Positions 11,800 through 23,700 of a DNA stretch of 64,000 nucleotides are shown here, in pieces (the first letter of the stretch is position 1; every line of letters starts with the position of its first letter). The notes beneath the pieces are model-generated. The model saw only the letters and a list, made by a program, of their open reading frames with translations, made no database searches and was not told where the DNA came from. The stretch is taken from NCBI GenBank assembly GCA_035235625.1, contig CP141143.1:4694501-4758500 (forward strand). Direction: 5' to 3'. The DNA comes from Saururus chinensis. Lineage: Eukaryota > Streptophyta > Magnoliopsida > Piperales > Saururaceae. The position numbers and the translations under genes are program-made.

Positions 11800-12099
11800 G
11801 CTAAGAGGGAGTTTCCGGAAGAACTCGGTGTCTAGAAACTCGCCAGAGAATATGTTGTAGGAGATATTGAGGCTGACAAGGTTATGAAGCTCCCCTAGGG
11901 CTTCCAGACCACCTAAGAGATTGTTGGGCAGGGGAGGTGGTGGATTCCCCAGATAGCCCGGCTGCCTTGCTTGGAGGGGAAGGTAGACTAGCAGCCGTCG
12001 GAGCTCGAGCAGGGGCCTCGCCCTTCTTCTTCTTTTTAGACTTGCTTTGCGCCAGCGTTGGGACCTCATTGGCCCGGGAAGCCGAAGGACTTCAACCAA
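11800..12099 (-). pseudogene. LRR receptor-like kinase fragment, RGI3 type (captured)
   Basis: Minus-strand frame ends ...LPNNLLGGLEALGELHNLVS, then LNISYNIFSGEF and DTEFFRKLPLSD at the insertion border. Across the LTR insertion the same frame goes on at 7037 as LAVNHGLYVSALGPTS. The string 'L.NLVSLN.SyN.FSG.lp.T.FFrkLPLSDLA.N.GLY.S' is the end of the LRR domain and start of the outer juxtamembrane region in the RGI3/At4g26540 group of subfamily XI receptor kinases. Neither the kinase domain nor the N-terminal repeats are present. The upstream residues (basic, proline-rich) do not belong to the family. A captured fragment, not a gene. Confidence 0.75.
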
Positions 12100-12203
12100 T
12101 CTAGCAAGTCATGTCTCTCTCTTTCTCTGTTTACTTTGCCACCAGAGCGTCTTCTTCATCTGTTCGCTCCTCCAATTCTAGAATTTGCAGAAGAAGCAAT
12201 TGG

Positions 12204-12323
12204 TGTGGGGGAGGCGGGGAGCCGGCCTTGAGAGTCTCGCGACTTGCATTTCGGAGGTGGGATGTGGGGGAGGCTGGGAGCCGGCCTTGAGAGTCTCGCG
12301 ACTTGCATTCCAGAGGTGGGAAG
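12204..12323. repeat. 60-bp tandem duplication inside the Pack-MULE
   Basis: Two units (12204-12263 and 12264-12323) share gagccggccttgagagtctc and differ at few positions. GC-rich, unrecognised; possibly from a third captured source. Confidence 0.8.
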
Positions 12324-12571
12324 GGGACTTGACTGCCCGAGGTCCAAAGTCTAGAGTTAAAGAAAAGTCATGGAGGAATAGAGGCCCTGCCCAGTCCCAC
12401 CATGAACGAAGAGCTCTAGAGAAAATCATGGGGTGCAGTTTGTGTCTTTCATGGCATTTGCGAAAATTAGAATTATTCAAACTTTTAACTTAGATGGGTT
12501 CATTCGTGAGTCATGTCAGCCCCATTAGCATGCATCCAGCATATCTCGTGGCCACGTGCGTTTCAAATATG

Positions 12572-12880
12572 AGTAGTGGTAATTTTGCCCTTTAGAACGA
12601 CGAAATCGCCTTAAAGTGATTTCGTCGTTCGAAAGGACAAAATCGGGTCATTAACCCATATCTTTTAACCTAATTTTGTCTTTTAGAAAGACGAAATCAA
12701 CTTAAATGTGATTTTTATATAAATTTTTTTTAAAAAAGTCACGCAAGTATTAGCTGCTTGGCTGACGTCTATGTGGCAAAAAGCAATACCACGTTAAAAA
12801 ATATGATCCGAATTGATAATTATTTATTTTTTAATTATTATTTAAATAATTTTCCCATTAATATATGTCTCAAGCTTTTT
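12572..12880 (-). repeat. Right terminal inverted repeat of the Pack-MULE
   Basis: Inverted counterpart of 5406-5712. It carries the matching internal palindrome (12595-12630, gaacgacgaaatc...gatttcgtcgttc) and the gggtcattaacccatatct block. Confidence 0.85.
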
Positions 12881-13219
12881 GGCCTTTAAAAAAACCTCTG
12901 AAGGGATAAGAATGAAACGCATTATTAATACTAAAAACTTAAGATGTTTATGAGTATACTTTTTTATTTTTAAATTTGTAAAGAAAAAAGAATTTAAAAT
13001 TTATATAACTCGTATTTAAAAATATCACTAATGGAAACATAATGTGTTAGTTGAATGAGATTATGGTCAAGTAAAATTTGTCGGTTGAGCCGCAATAACA
13101 AAGTGGGTAAGTTTTTGATGGGCATAATTAGATCACGTCAAATCTAGCCAAATGCCAGAAATAAAAGTACAACACTGACAGAGGTAAGTGAGGTGGGGCC
13201 GGAGTTGGCCATATAGGTA
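12881..13219. other. AT-rich spacer between the two gene-capturing transposons
   Basis: About 340 bp with no ORF, repeat or recognised site, apart from the left target duplication of the hAT element at its end. Confidence 0.4.
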
Positions 13220-13667
13220 GGGGAGGTTAGGGCTGCAAAAAAACACGGGCAGCCCGAAGCCTCACCGGACCTGGCCTAAAATTTTGTACAGTTAGGCTTT
13301 AAAACATTGTAAATAAAATGTGTTGGGCTTAAAATTTTAAAATTTATAAAATATTGGGTCGGGCTCGGGATTAGGCCAAAAATGCGTAAAAGCCCGGCCC
13401 AACCCGGCCCATTTCAGCCCGCTTATTTTTTAAGCCTCACCATTTCACAGTTTTTTTTTTAAACCTGTTTATTTTTAAGACATTTTAATTCCCATTTGTT
13501 TCATCGTATCTGATCGAATTGATTTTTTTGCCTGTTCTCTTTGTTGATTTTTCTCCTGGATTTCCGCCTTAGATGGATATTTGCATCCGAGTTTCGTAAG
13601 AAACTCCGAGGAGTTATTTGGAGTTTCGGTGTTGAGGTTGCAGATCTGCGAAGTGGGTTCTGGTTGA

Positions 13668-13928
13668 GTGGTATCATGGGAGGAGGCATCGATCTTGTGT
13701 ATGGGGAGGTTGCAGTTGTTACCGGAGGGGGGCATAAATGGGAAGGTCGAGCCCTTGCCGGAGGAGTTCAACCCGCAAGAGTTGCCCGCGGAGATTGAGA
13801 ATGGCGGGGGCAGAAATGGAGGAGGCGAGATGAAGGAACTGAGGGAGATTGTGCTTGGTAGGAATGTGCACACAATGTCTCTAGTTGTCATGGAATTGGA
13901 GGCCGACGATGAGGTTACAGGAGGCTAG
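13668..13928 (+). pseudogene. Serine decarboxylase N-terminal fragment (captured)
   Basis: The frame reads ...GRLQLLPEGGINGKVEPLPE, EFNPQELPAEIENGGGRNGG, EMKELREIVLGRNVHTMSLV and VMELEADDEVTGG, then stops. Plant serine decarboxylases (PLP group II, making ethanolamine from serine) carry 'vvtEPLP...NG...reivLGRNvHTtslaVtEPeadDE.TGdkeaYMA' in exon 1, before the PLP fold. Only this leader portion is present, and the frame ends where 'REAYMASVL' would follow, so it cannot be catalytic. It lies in the hAT element upstream of the acyl-CoA oxidase piece and in the same orientation. Confidence 0.7.
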
Positions 13929-14490
13929 ATGATGGGGAATAGAGAGAAAGTAGAAGACTTTTTATGTTTATTGCAGTAAAATTATTTGAACTTTAGTATT
14001 TTTTATATCAACCGTTTAATTGCATTGTCTGTCGCTTCATACAATTATTGAGCAGTCCAAAAAAAAAAAAAGCATTCCACGACTTGAGGTACTCAGAGAC
14101 GAATGCATGAAATAATCAATTTTGCGTAATTACTTCTGGCCAGTGGTCAATTTTTGCGATTTCATTACATCTGTCAATTTGCTACCATGTTTAACAAAAA
14201 GACTGGGAATGCCGCTACTAATTGTTCTCTCTCTTTTTAGTCCAATGAGGAAGAATCAGTAACATTTAGATCTTATCGTAATAATTAGCTGAATTTTCTG
14301 GTGTCCGAGTTATCTAATTACCTCTTAAGGTAGCTTTGGATTTGTGCCCTTATGAAGGCTTTCTTTCTATTCTTAACTGGTAAACGAGAAAATTTGTGAG
14401 TTTGTGTTGTTGGTATCTTTTATCCTGTGCTGTGAGACTTAATCATCCTCTCTTTTTTGATTGGTGATTTTACTCTGTTTCATTTGTCAG

Positions 14491-15020
14491 GCCTTCAGCA
14501 AGGAGGATAGAACAATGCTGGACCGGAAAGAATTATTTAGAAACATTTTGAGGAAAGCAGCCCATGCATGGAAGCGTATCAATGAGCTCCATCTTACAGG
14601 TTTCCCTACGTTATGGATTATGCTCTCAGGATAAAGTGCTGCTCATTTGTTTTTTTAAGACGTGTAAGAATCTAACAGAGTTTATTGCGTGGCAGACGAA
14701 GAGACATCAAAGTTAAGGTTTTTTGTGGATGAATGTGCTTACACGGATCTACACTGGGTGAGTATTTGTTTTTTGAAAGATTTCCATTATGAACTATACT
14801 ACGGTGTTTATTTTCTTATTAGCATTGAATTTGGGAAGCTTGCAATATTTTTAAATGTGGTTAGTCACTTGTCAGAGCCTACATCTTAAGAAATTTAAGT
14901 CACTAGTACTTTGAATCAATTCTGTATCCAGGGCATGTTTGTTCCCGCTATTAAAGGGCAAGGAACAGATGAGGAGTAAAAGAAATGGCTTCCACTGGCT
15001 TATAAGATGCAAATAATTGG
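14491..15020 (+). pseudogene. Peroxisomal acyl-CoA oxidase fragment, ACX1 type, introns retained (captured)
   Basis: Three exons with consensus borders and correct phases. Exon a (14491-14599, after TTGTCAG, before GTTTCC) encodes AFSKEDRTMLDRKELFRNIL then RKAAHAWKRINELHLT. Exon b (14696-14757, before GTGAGT) gives DEETSKLRFFVDECAYTDLH then W. Exon c from 14932 (after TATCCAG) gives GMFVPAIKGQGTDEE, a stop, then KKWLPLAYKMQIIG. This is the N-terminal alpha-helical region of plant acyl-CoA oxidase 1, 'LsRKELFk.tLRKaahA.KRI.ELrLteEEa.kLR.FvDeP..tDLHWGMFVPAIKGQGTeEQQkKWLpLAyKMQIIG', from peroxisomal beta-oxidation. Family Pro in 'DEP' is Cys here. The FAD-binding core and catalytic Glu are absent. 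A broken captured fragment. Confidence 0.85.
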
Positions 15021-15542
15021 TTGTTAATAATTTCCTTGCCGCTCTCCTACTTCTTCCATCGTCTCTTGCTTCTTCCGTTGCTCTACAGCCCTATTTGCGG
15101 TACAAAGATGTGTTTTTTACTATGGACGTAGAGAAATGGCCCATTTCCTCAATCTATTTCAAAGTAGGTATGCTTTAGTGCATTTTTTATAATTTTTGTT
15201 ATCTGGAGGCTGACTGTTAATTTGAATTTGTATTTTCATTTTTAGATTAAAAATTAAAAATTATATTTTCATTTTTGGATTAAATCAATGTGCGGTTTTA
15301 CATGTGGGCTACTTTGAACTTTTACTCAGGCATAATTGACAAAGGTTTTGGTATTTGTTTTCGGACTTTCTTGTTGCAATTTCGGCTCGAAAGCCCGTGG
15401 CCCAGTTGGAGCCCGTTAAAATTTTGGGCCGGGTTGAAATTTTAAACCTAGTGCTTTAGGCCTAATTTTAAAAAAATAATAATTTATGGGCCGGGCTTGG
15501 GCTTGCCCAGCCCGTTAGGGCCCGGCCCATTTTCAGCCCTAG

Positions 15543-16505
15543 GGGGAGGTAGCAATAATAACAAATAGATGAGGATGTTAAGTATAATTAGATAAGTTAT
15601 TTAAGTTGGAGTTGAAAGAATGGGTAAGAATAGTTAGGTTCATATACGAGACCAATTACATGTATATAATTTTTTTTACAATATTATATAAATTTAATAA
15701 ATATTTTTTTAAAAAGATCAAGGGCAAGCCATTTTGATTATGATCTCATATTATAATTTGAAGGTCCGAGTTATAATTTGAAGGTCCTATGTAGCTTTAG
15801 GTAGTTATTTTACTTTTGATATTAAAATAATTATAAATTTTATTTATGTAGAATGGTACTTCGCATCAATGTCCGTTCATTTATGCCCTTATTTTTTATT
15901 AAAAAAATTTATCTCATTTTATATTAATAGTTATATTTAAAAATTATAATAATTTTTATTAAATAGTAAAATTTATATATAAGAAAAAATAAATTTATGA
16001 TAATTTTTTTAATTATCTAACTACTTTATTTAAGTAAAATAAAATTATTAATATATAATAACTTTTTTATTAAATAAAATTATATTAATGAGCTCGAATA
16101 TTTCCCCACCCCATAAGGCATAATACTTTTACTCCCAAGCTTAAAATCCGAAAATCCATGAGCTCGTGATAATATCGGCTTATACAATCACCTGTGAGCC
16201 CGGCTAATATAAACATTTTCATGTATAATATATTATTTTGGTAAAATAAATTTCATCCATCTTCTCACTAAAAAAATTGTCCTTTCTAACTTATTAATGA
16301 TTTAGGTGTCCAATCAAAATGCTTCATGTCAAAGTCGAGGAAATCTCCTATTGTCACATCGATATCGATTTGGATGATGTCCAGCGAGTTACGCAACCCA
16401 AACGAACACATCATCGCCTACTCTGCATGCAATATCATCACAAATTAATAGCGGACACATAAAATAGAATATCACAGATTAACCATCAAATCCTTATGTA
16501 CGTGT
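15543..16505. other. AT-rich intergenic sequence
   Basis: Strongly AT-rich (notably 15640-16080) with no ORF. The stretch at 16140-16215 loosely resembles the hairpin unit at 31861-31962. Nothing else recognised. Confidence 0.35.
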
Positions 16506-19500
16506 TGTTGAGGATTGTTACATTAACGAGGGTAGTTTAAATACAATTTATAATTATTATATATACATATATTAATTAAATAAAAAAAAATTAAACCTGA
16601 TTCGAGGCATGTTATATATTGTTATTTCAACAGATACGCTGTCCTCTATACACAAGCATTTAATTTTATTTTGTTCCTAAGATATAACAAACTACATTGC
16701 CAGTTTGATGGTGTACTTCTAGACAAATAAACCGGATCTCGATCAGAATTGCTAGTGCTTAATGATAAACTAAAAAATGAGAGAGAATAAATCTTTCAGA
16801 ATTTTTCTCTGGTTAATTTTTCTTAGACAACTAGAGAGGAAGAAATATATTCTTTGTGTTTTTCACTATGTATGATAAAACTCTCTCGTCGGTGATTATA
16901 AGACACTCTCCAGGAAGCCGAAACAGCTAAGTGATTATTAACCATCACATCTCCACTTTTTAGGAGTCAAACAGCTAAATTTTTATCAAAACCCGATACT
17001 CTTTGATTAATATAGGACGTCACAAATGGGATGCCTTATCACGCACTAACTGTCACAAGCAAAAATGCGTTCCAATTTTAACAAAGTCAAATAAAATGGA
17101 TGTCACGCCCCAGTACTGCCCGACCCGAGCCGAACCCGGTCTAAGGCCGAACTAATGTACGGGGGCAACGAATTGAAACGATTAAGGAAAATAGTGGAAG
17201 ACTTGTGCCCCAACTATGGGTAATCTAACTACAACGGAGTTTACACACTATTTTGATGAAGAGTAAATAGGTAGAACTAAAGAGTTAAACTCTAATCAAA
17301 TCATAATCTCAAACCCACATACAAATAATTCATAGCCTCACACTTGGCTCCAAAACAAGTCTCAAAGAAACTAAAAACATAGTATCTCACACGACATACC
17401 ACACTAGATTCTTAGGGTACAGATGACACTCATAATAATAATATCAAATTTGCAAGATAAGTACACAACTCGTCCCCACATAATTTCATTTCTCTAAACT
17501 CAACTCGGGGAGTATACACGTTCCACACAGGAACTTAAATCGAAAACACGTCCTTTCGGACCAACCAAGTTTCGATTAATTCACCGAGCGATTAATCTGA
17601 CACACAATTTCAAGCATTGCATACAATCGGTTAATTTCGATTAAACATCAGTGAAACTTCGTCCATGAATAATGATCCATGATGCATGCTAACATGCTAC
17701 ATCCGTGAGCAAGACCAACATGACTTCCAACACATGGAACGTGGTCCTAATCAGTCCCCTCATACATCATAATCGCCTCATAATTAACTACAATGTCATA
17801 GTAAATTCCCTATACGTGTGTGATCATGCATATCTAAGCATACAATCAATGCTTTGATATAAACTCATAATGCAACCTATGCATGCTTAACCTATTCAAA
17901 ATAATGAATTCTAACTGAACTCACAAGCAAAATCCACCACAAAGCTTAAATCTATCCGTGTGAAATTGAACATTCTCATCCAGAACAATGATTTTTCCAC
18001 ACATTAATCATCCATCACCCATAAATTATACTCATTATAGGAGAACTCATCCCACCATTTTTTCTCATAACATCCCTGCTGGAAACATATTCCAATCACA
18101 AGAATTGCCGACATGCATAAGTTCAAGGTACTTCAATATCAATATACATAACTATCAACCTAATATCATGCCATAAGACTATACTTAAACATATTCCATA
18201 AATTTTCCATCAATAATTCTACACCTCTAGAGCCTAATATCATCATATAATACCTCTCATAACTATTATAATCATCAAATGAAGTAAAACATTGAAATGT
18301 GCATAAGTTTCAAAAATAGCAAAAACTACTGTATAGCCGTTCGAACGCCATGCATGGCCGTTTGATTGACTATACTGCAAATCAGTCAAAAATGTAGTGT
18401 TGCAGTTCTAACGCCCTAACAAGCCGTTTTAACACCAACACAGAAATTTTGACCTTCTTCATTTCGAATTTCAAAACCGAAACATAATGAAAACACCTTA
18501 AAATATTCATCTATGGTACCAAACTTATCAAAAACTCATGAAACCTTCCAGAACACTAATCTATACCATTCTAAAATAAAGCCCTAAGAAATCGGATCAA
18601 GAAATTAACATTTACTAATCTCACTATTAAAGCACTAAATCAAACAAATCCATTCCAAATAAACTATAAAAATCGAGATTTTTCCATAAGACCACTGAGA
18701 TTTGAAGACCCATTACCTTGTCACTTGTTTAGATTCGGAATTGACCTTCACCCTTTTTGGAAACCTCCCAAAAACATAGTGTCTAAGGTAAACTCTATTA
18801 AAAATCGATTTAACATTGAAAAACTTGAAGAAATCTTAGATCTAGGGTTTGTTAAATATAAAAAACGAATTTTGTTAAGTAGGGTTTGAAGTAAAGGAGT
18901 AAATTAGTGACATTGAAGCTTGAAATCAAATCAAATCAAATCAAAGGGAAAATGTTAGATTAAGAAAAGATTAGGATAATATCTAGGGTTTAAGCTTAAT
19001 TAAGGAATAACATACCTTAATCTCCTCTAATCCGGGCCTAATTGGTGAAATAGACCCTAATCACCTCTTCTCAACCTATTCCTAAAATAAAAATGGCTCA
19101 ACCTTTTCCCTTTTATAGTAGGGTTCTGGGGTGCACTTAATGAACTAATAGGGAATTTTGGGCTAAAAATGGGTATTTTACAAATTTGAGCACTAATTAA
19201 ATCTGGAAAAATTTTAAAAATTATTGTATGAGCTTAAGTTGATGTCTGGGGCATTTTGGTCTAAAAATCTTAATTTCGTTGGTGGGGCCACAAGGGGTCT
19301 CGCCAAACCCTAATTTTTTAAAAAATTAGTGAAAAAATAGAAAAATCCTAAAAAATTAGAATTGACTAAAAATCACTTAAAACTTATAAATGTAGAGTTA
19401 GTTTTGCTTAAAACCTTCAGAAATCTTATTTATCTTAAAAAACTACAGAATTTTGATTAAAAAATGCGTAAACCACACTTTAATCGATAAATAACATTAA

Positions 19501-19577
19501 AATAAACCGATTAAAAAATGAGAGTCCATACAACGGCGCCCCAGTTCCACATATTTATATCACGTCAAAATCCAACA
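16506..19577 (-). repeat. Copia LTR (3' side), split by solo LTR copy A
   Basis: LTR sequence occupies 16506-17100 and 19533-19577 (about 640 bp, TGTTG...CCAACA) and matches 27388-28061, e.g. gaataaatctttcagaattt and cacatatttatatca. The gap between is solo LTR copy A. Confidence 0.8.
17101..19532 (-). mobile_element. Giant solo LTR, copy A
   Basis: Reads TGTCACGCCCC...GAGAGTCCATACA, the reverse orientation of copies B, D and E (strand labels are relative). At 2.4 kb it is shorter than its relatives and lacks the tandem-repeat region. Flanks atgga/acggc could be a decayed target duplication inside the copia LTR. No coding frames. The quasi-palindromic motif zone is at about 18337-18440. Confidence 0.75.
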
Positions 19578-22500
19578 ACCCTACCATGACTTGATATAAA
19601 ACCCGTCCATATAAACACAAAAAATTTATAAGACACAGAATGCGACTTTGTGCAATAGTACTCCAAGTTTTTAGCGATAGGCACCTTGCGGCTTTGAACC
19701 TACACTTAGTTTGATATGCCGCCACTCTCACAAGTTTGAAGTGAACTAAGTCTAAAACTTGAACCTTAAAGCAAGAATTTTGACAAACCTAATAGATAGA
19801 GTAACTCATATTTCGAGATCATTCGGGGTAGCGCTTTACGGCAATGCGCTTTTATCTTTTCATGAGTTGCACGTTAGAGAACAAGCCCGCGTTCTCTTTA
19901 ACTGCGACCTCAATGGCACTCATATAGGTGATAGTCTCCAAAGGTAATATGCATAACAATACCCTGCTATATAAGCCTTGACTTCATTAAGACATTCGTC
20001 AACTTGGTTTATATGCATTAAGAGCACTCTCATCTTAACACAAGAATGAACATACAATATTTAATAGTGCTTTTTCCAAGTCACGCATCAACTTGTTTTT
20101 ACCAATTGAATCTTCGTAGTGGGATCTCCACGCGGAGAGATAGGGTTGCTACTAACGATGACTTAATTATAGGCTTTCTACCCCATTCCCCTAGATGACT
20201 TAAGGATTTGCCCTACCGACAACCCTTTTGTAAATGAATCAGCCAAATCATCTACTGATTGTATGAAACTTAAGGTAATGACTCTAGAAGCAGTCAACTT
20301 GCGCAAGATTTTATACCTTAGTTCAATATGCCTGGAGGACCTCTTATTATGATTCTTATTCTTAACCTTCTTTAGAGCTAATTGGCTATCACAATGAATC
20401 AATATCTTAAGATTTGACTTATTCAACCAGGGTATATCTATTAAAAGATCGTTAAGTCATTCCCCAATTCCATTAGTTTTATCAAGAGCTACTAACTTAG
20501 CGTCCATAGTTGATCTTGTTATCATTGTTTGTTTTGAAGACTTCCATGCAACAGCCTCACCACACAGTGTAAACACATAACCACTAATAGCATTGGTTTC
20601 ATCAGAATCTGATATCTAATTTGCATCATTGTATCCTTCTAATATAGTAGGAAACCCAGAATAATGTAAACCAAAGTTTATACTTCCTTTTTGATATCTG
20701 AATACTCTTTTAATGGCAGTCCAATGAGTTTCATTAGTGCTCTTAGTATATCTACTTAGTCTTCCCACAATATTGGATATATACGGTCTACTATAGTTAG
20801 CCAGATAACTCAAACTTCCTATTAGTTGTGGATATCTAAGTTGTGATACACTTTCCCCATAATATTTCTTAAGTCTTACACTTTCATCATATGGCGTATT
20901 GACAAGTTTTTTATTGAAGTATCCATACTTCTTTAGTATTTTCACCACATAGTGTGATTGATTCACAACTATTCCTTGAGAAGTCTTATCAATTTTCAAG
21001 CCTAATATAACATTTGCAAGACCTAAATCTTTCATATCAAAATTTTCATTAATAAAGCCCTTAGTGTAAGGACCCTCATCTTTAAACCGGTTTTGGTTTT
21101 CTTTAATTATGGGTTATCGTGAGATTTACACGTTTTCTGATCTTATTCGGTGATTTTGTAAATAAATAGTGTTTGTGATGGTTTTAACCAAAATTAACTT
21201 CAATATTAGTGGTTTTAAGTGATTTTAAACCAAATGTGAATTTTTGAGATTTTTCAGAATTTTCACTATTTTCCCAAAAATTAGGGTTTTGGCGGGACCC
21301 CTGTGGGCCCCACGGTCAAAAATTTTATTTTTGTGTCAAATGACCCTAGACATATACTTAAGGTCACACAAAAATTTTCAGAATTTTATTAGGCTTAATT
21401 CGTGCTTAAATTTGCAAAATAACCACTTTTAGCCTACTTTTCATATGTACACCCCAAAACTTACCTATGCCTACCCCAACCCTTACTATAAAAGGGCAAA
21501 CCAGAGCCATTTCTATTTTTGGGAATAGGCTAAGGAAGGAGGTCTGGCCTAATCCCCACTTAGGCCCGAATTAGAAGCCGATTAAGGTAAACTTGCTCTA
21601 ATTAAGCACTAATCCATGGCTTTTCTCTTAATTTCTTCCAAATCTACCATTTTCCCCTTTGATTCAATTCGTTTTTGACCATCAAAAGCTACTGATTTGT
21701 GTTTTACTACAAACCCTAACTTTCAAAATTCGATTTTTACTACCAACAAGCCCTAGATCTAAGATTTAATTAAGGATTTCTTAAGTAAATCGATTTCTAT
21801 TGGTGTTTGATTCAAACTCATTGTGTTTTCAAGGATTTCAAGAAGGGTGACTCTTCAATCCGAGCTTAATCAAGTGCTGAGGTAATGGGTCTTCAAAATC
21901 TCTGTTTATCCATGGTAAAACTCTTCATTTTTGGCTTATTTCGAAATGGTTTGCTTGATTTAGTGTGTTAATGGTAAGATTAGAAAATGGAATTATTTAA
22001 TCCCGATTTCTTAGAGTTTTGCATTATTATGGTTTGGTTTGATATTCTGGAAGTCAAGGAGGACTTTTGATGATGATTAGGGTGTTAGATGTGGATTTGA
22101 AGTGTTTTCTATGGTGTTTCGGTTTGGATTTGCGAAAGGAAGAAGATGACTGTTCTGCCGTGTTGGCGATCAATCGGCTGAACTGAAATTTTCAAAATTT
22201 TGCGTGTAACCGATCGAATGGCCTGAAGGGCGATCGATCGGCTACACAGAAAATTGCATGTTGAGTGTATGATGCCTATTTTGATGATTCCACTTTGGCT
22301 TGCCAATTTTATATGAATGTGGAGTGTTTTAAGCTATGTTAGGCTACTGGAAATGCATGCTATTGAGTTTATGGAGTTGAGATATATGCTTAGTGATGGT
22401 GGAATGACTTATGTTTTGTGGCATGATGTTGGAATCGTTATTTTGAAATTATGAATAGTTGTTTCCCTTTGGTTAAGCATATTTCAGTAGGACTACAATC

Positions 22501-23047
22501 ATTGTTGGACAGATTTGTCATGATAAATTGTGATTAATGGTGTGTGAATGTTGGTGAATGTCATGACTCAATGATGAAATGAGTGATGTTATAGGTGTTT
22601 AGCCTTTGTGGTTGAGTTTTGAATTTAACTATGATTTCAACGATTCTTCTACTATGATTTCCATTTGGAATTCATGTTTAGGTAGAAATTCACATGTGTA
22701 GTGTGGTGGTGAGTTGATTTTCAAGCATGTTAATATGCATCATGTGAAAGGCTTCTACTAGTTACACACACACACACATGTGGGGGTGAAATGATGATGT
22801 TGAAGCTTAATATCGTGATTATGAATGATGCATTAGGGGCTGGTGAGAGCACTAATCATGATTAGGGTTCATGTATGCTTTGCCCACGCATGTACCATGC
22901 TGCACGCATCATGAAAATGGATTTCCAATTGAGGCTTCATCGTGATTAATCGAATTTGACCGATTGGATGCAATGTGATGGAATTGTGTGCCGGGTTTAT
23001 CGGTCGTGGATTAATCGCAAGTTGATTGGTCCGAAAGGACATATTTT

Positions 23048-23116
23048 GATTTGAAGTTCCTGTGTGGAACGATTTGAAGTTCCTGTGTGGAACGATTTGG
23101 AGTTCCTGTGTGGAAC
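23048..23116 (+). repeat. 23-bp tandem repeat, three units
   Basis: Three copies of gatttgaagttcctgtgtgg plus aac, in solo LTR copy B. Copies C and D carry a single unit at the matching place. Confidence 0.9.
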
Positions 23117-23539
23117 GAGTGCACTCCCCGGGTTGAGTCTTGTTTAATGGAATGATGTGGGGACGAGTTGTGTACTTGTCTTGCGGATATGTGAGAATAT
23201 CATTATGTGTGTCATCTGGACCCTGAGAATCCAGTGTGGTATGCCGTGTGCACCCTGCTACCACGTGTTCTAGGGTTCTCTGTGTGAGAACTCGGGCTCT
23301 TCCCTCCGCAGGAGATGTCCCTGGGCGAACACCCCTGCTCTAGATTCTCTGTGTGAGAATGGGACATCCTTGGCCAGGATCGTCCAGGGCGAGCAGTATT
23401 AGGGATTGACAACCCCGATCTTTCTTTAATTATTGTGTAGAATTTTGTACCATGACACGCCTTCGTGGCCTTGTCTATGCTCCCGTCTGTGTGACGTCAA
23501 TGTGTGATTACTCCTTGATGGAGGTTGATTGTGATAACA

Positions 23540-23700
23540 TTATGCATGTGGAAATATGTATGTTAGAGATACATCCATGCATGTTGATTTTGATGTTATG
23601 CATGTGGAATATGTACGTTAGAGATACATCCATGCGGGATTGGTTATGATGTGAATGCATGTGGGAATATGTATGCTAGAGATACATCCATGCAGGTTGA
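23540..23700 (+). repeat. 55-bp tandem repeat, three units (copy B)
   Basis: Units contain atgtatgttagagatacatc and catgcatgtgg. Same family as the ten-unit array in copy C (53374-53924, inverse orientation). Confidence 0.85.

Larger units (their letters stand above)
5406..12880. mobile_element. Pack-MULE-like element with captured gene fragments, interrupted by LTR elements
   Basis: Terminal inverted repeats of about 300 bp bound the segment. Removing the 4.76-kb LTR insertion at 7038-11794 leaves about 2.7 kb, a usual size for Pack-MULEs. Long TIRs, no transposase, and internal GC-rich pieces of two unrelated host genes (LRR receptor kinase and BAHD acyltransferase, both minus strand and adjoining once the insertion is removed) fit a Mutator-like gene-capturing element. 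I could not identify a 9-bp target duplication, so the MULE assignment rests on TIR length and content. The GC-rich parts at 5700-6480 and 12100-12500 are probably also captured DNA, but I do not recognise them. Confidence 0.7.
13228..15542. mobile_element. hAT-type transposon carrying captured gene fragments (Pack-hAT)
   Basis: Left end tagggctgcaaaa and right end ...ttttcagccctag are inverted copies. An 8-bp duplication ggggaggt lies at 13220-13227 and 15543-15550. Both subterminal regions are full of gggccggg/gcccggccc motifs, as in many plant hAT MITE-like elements with TAGGGCTG ends. There is no transposase. The interior holds plus-strand pieces of serine decarboxylase (13668-13928) and acyl-CoA oxidase (14491-15020), the latter with introns, so capture was from genomic DNA. 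Confidence 0.8.

Noticed and set aside
13475-13891. 138-codon minus-strand ORF in the hAT element
   Set aside because: Antisense to the serine decarboxylase fragment; Pro/Ser-rich by composition.
13228-15542. Helitron explanation for the captured fragments
   Set aside because: Inverted TAGGGCTG ends and an 8-bp duplication argue for hAT; no CTRR end with hairpin was seen.
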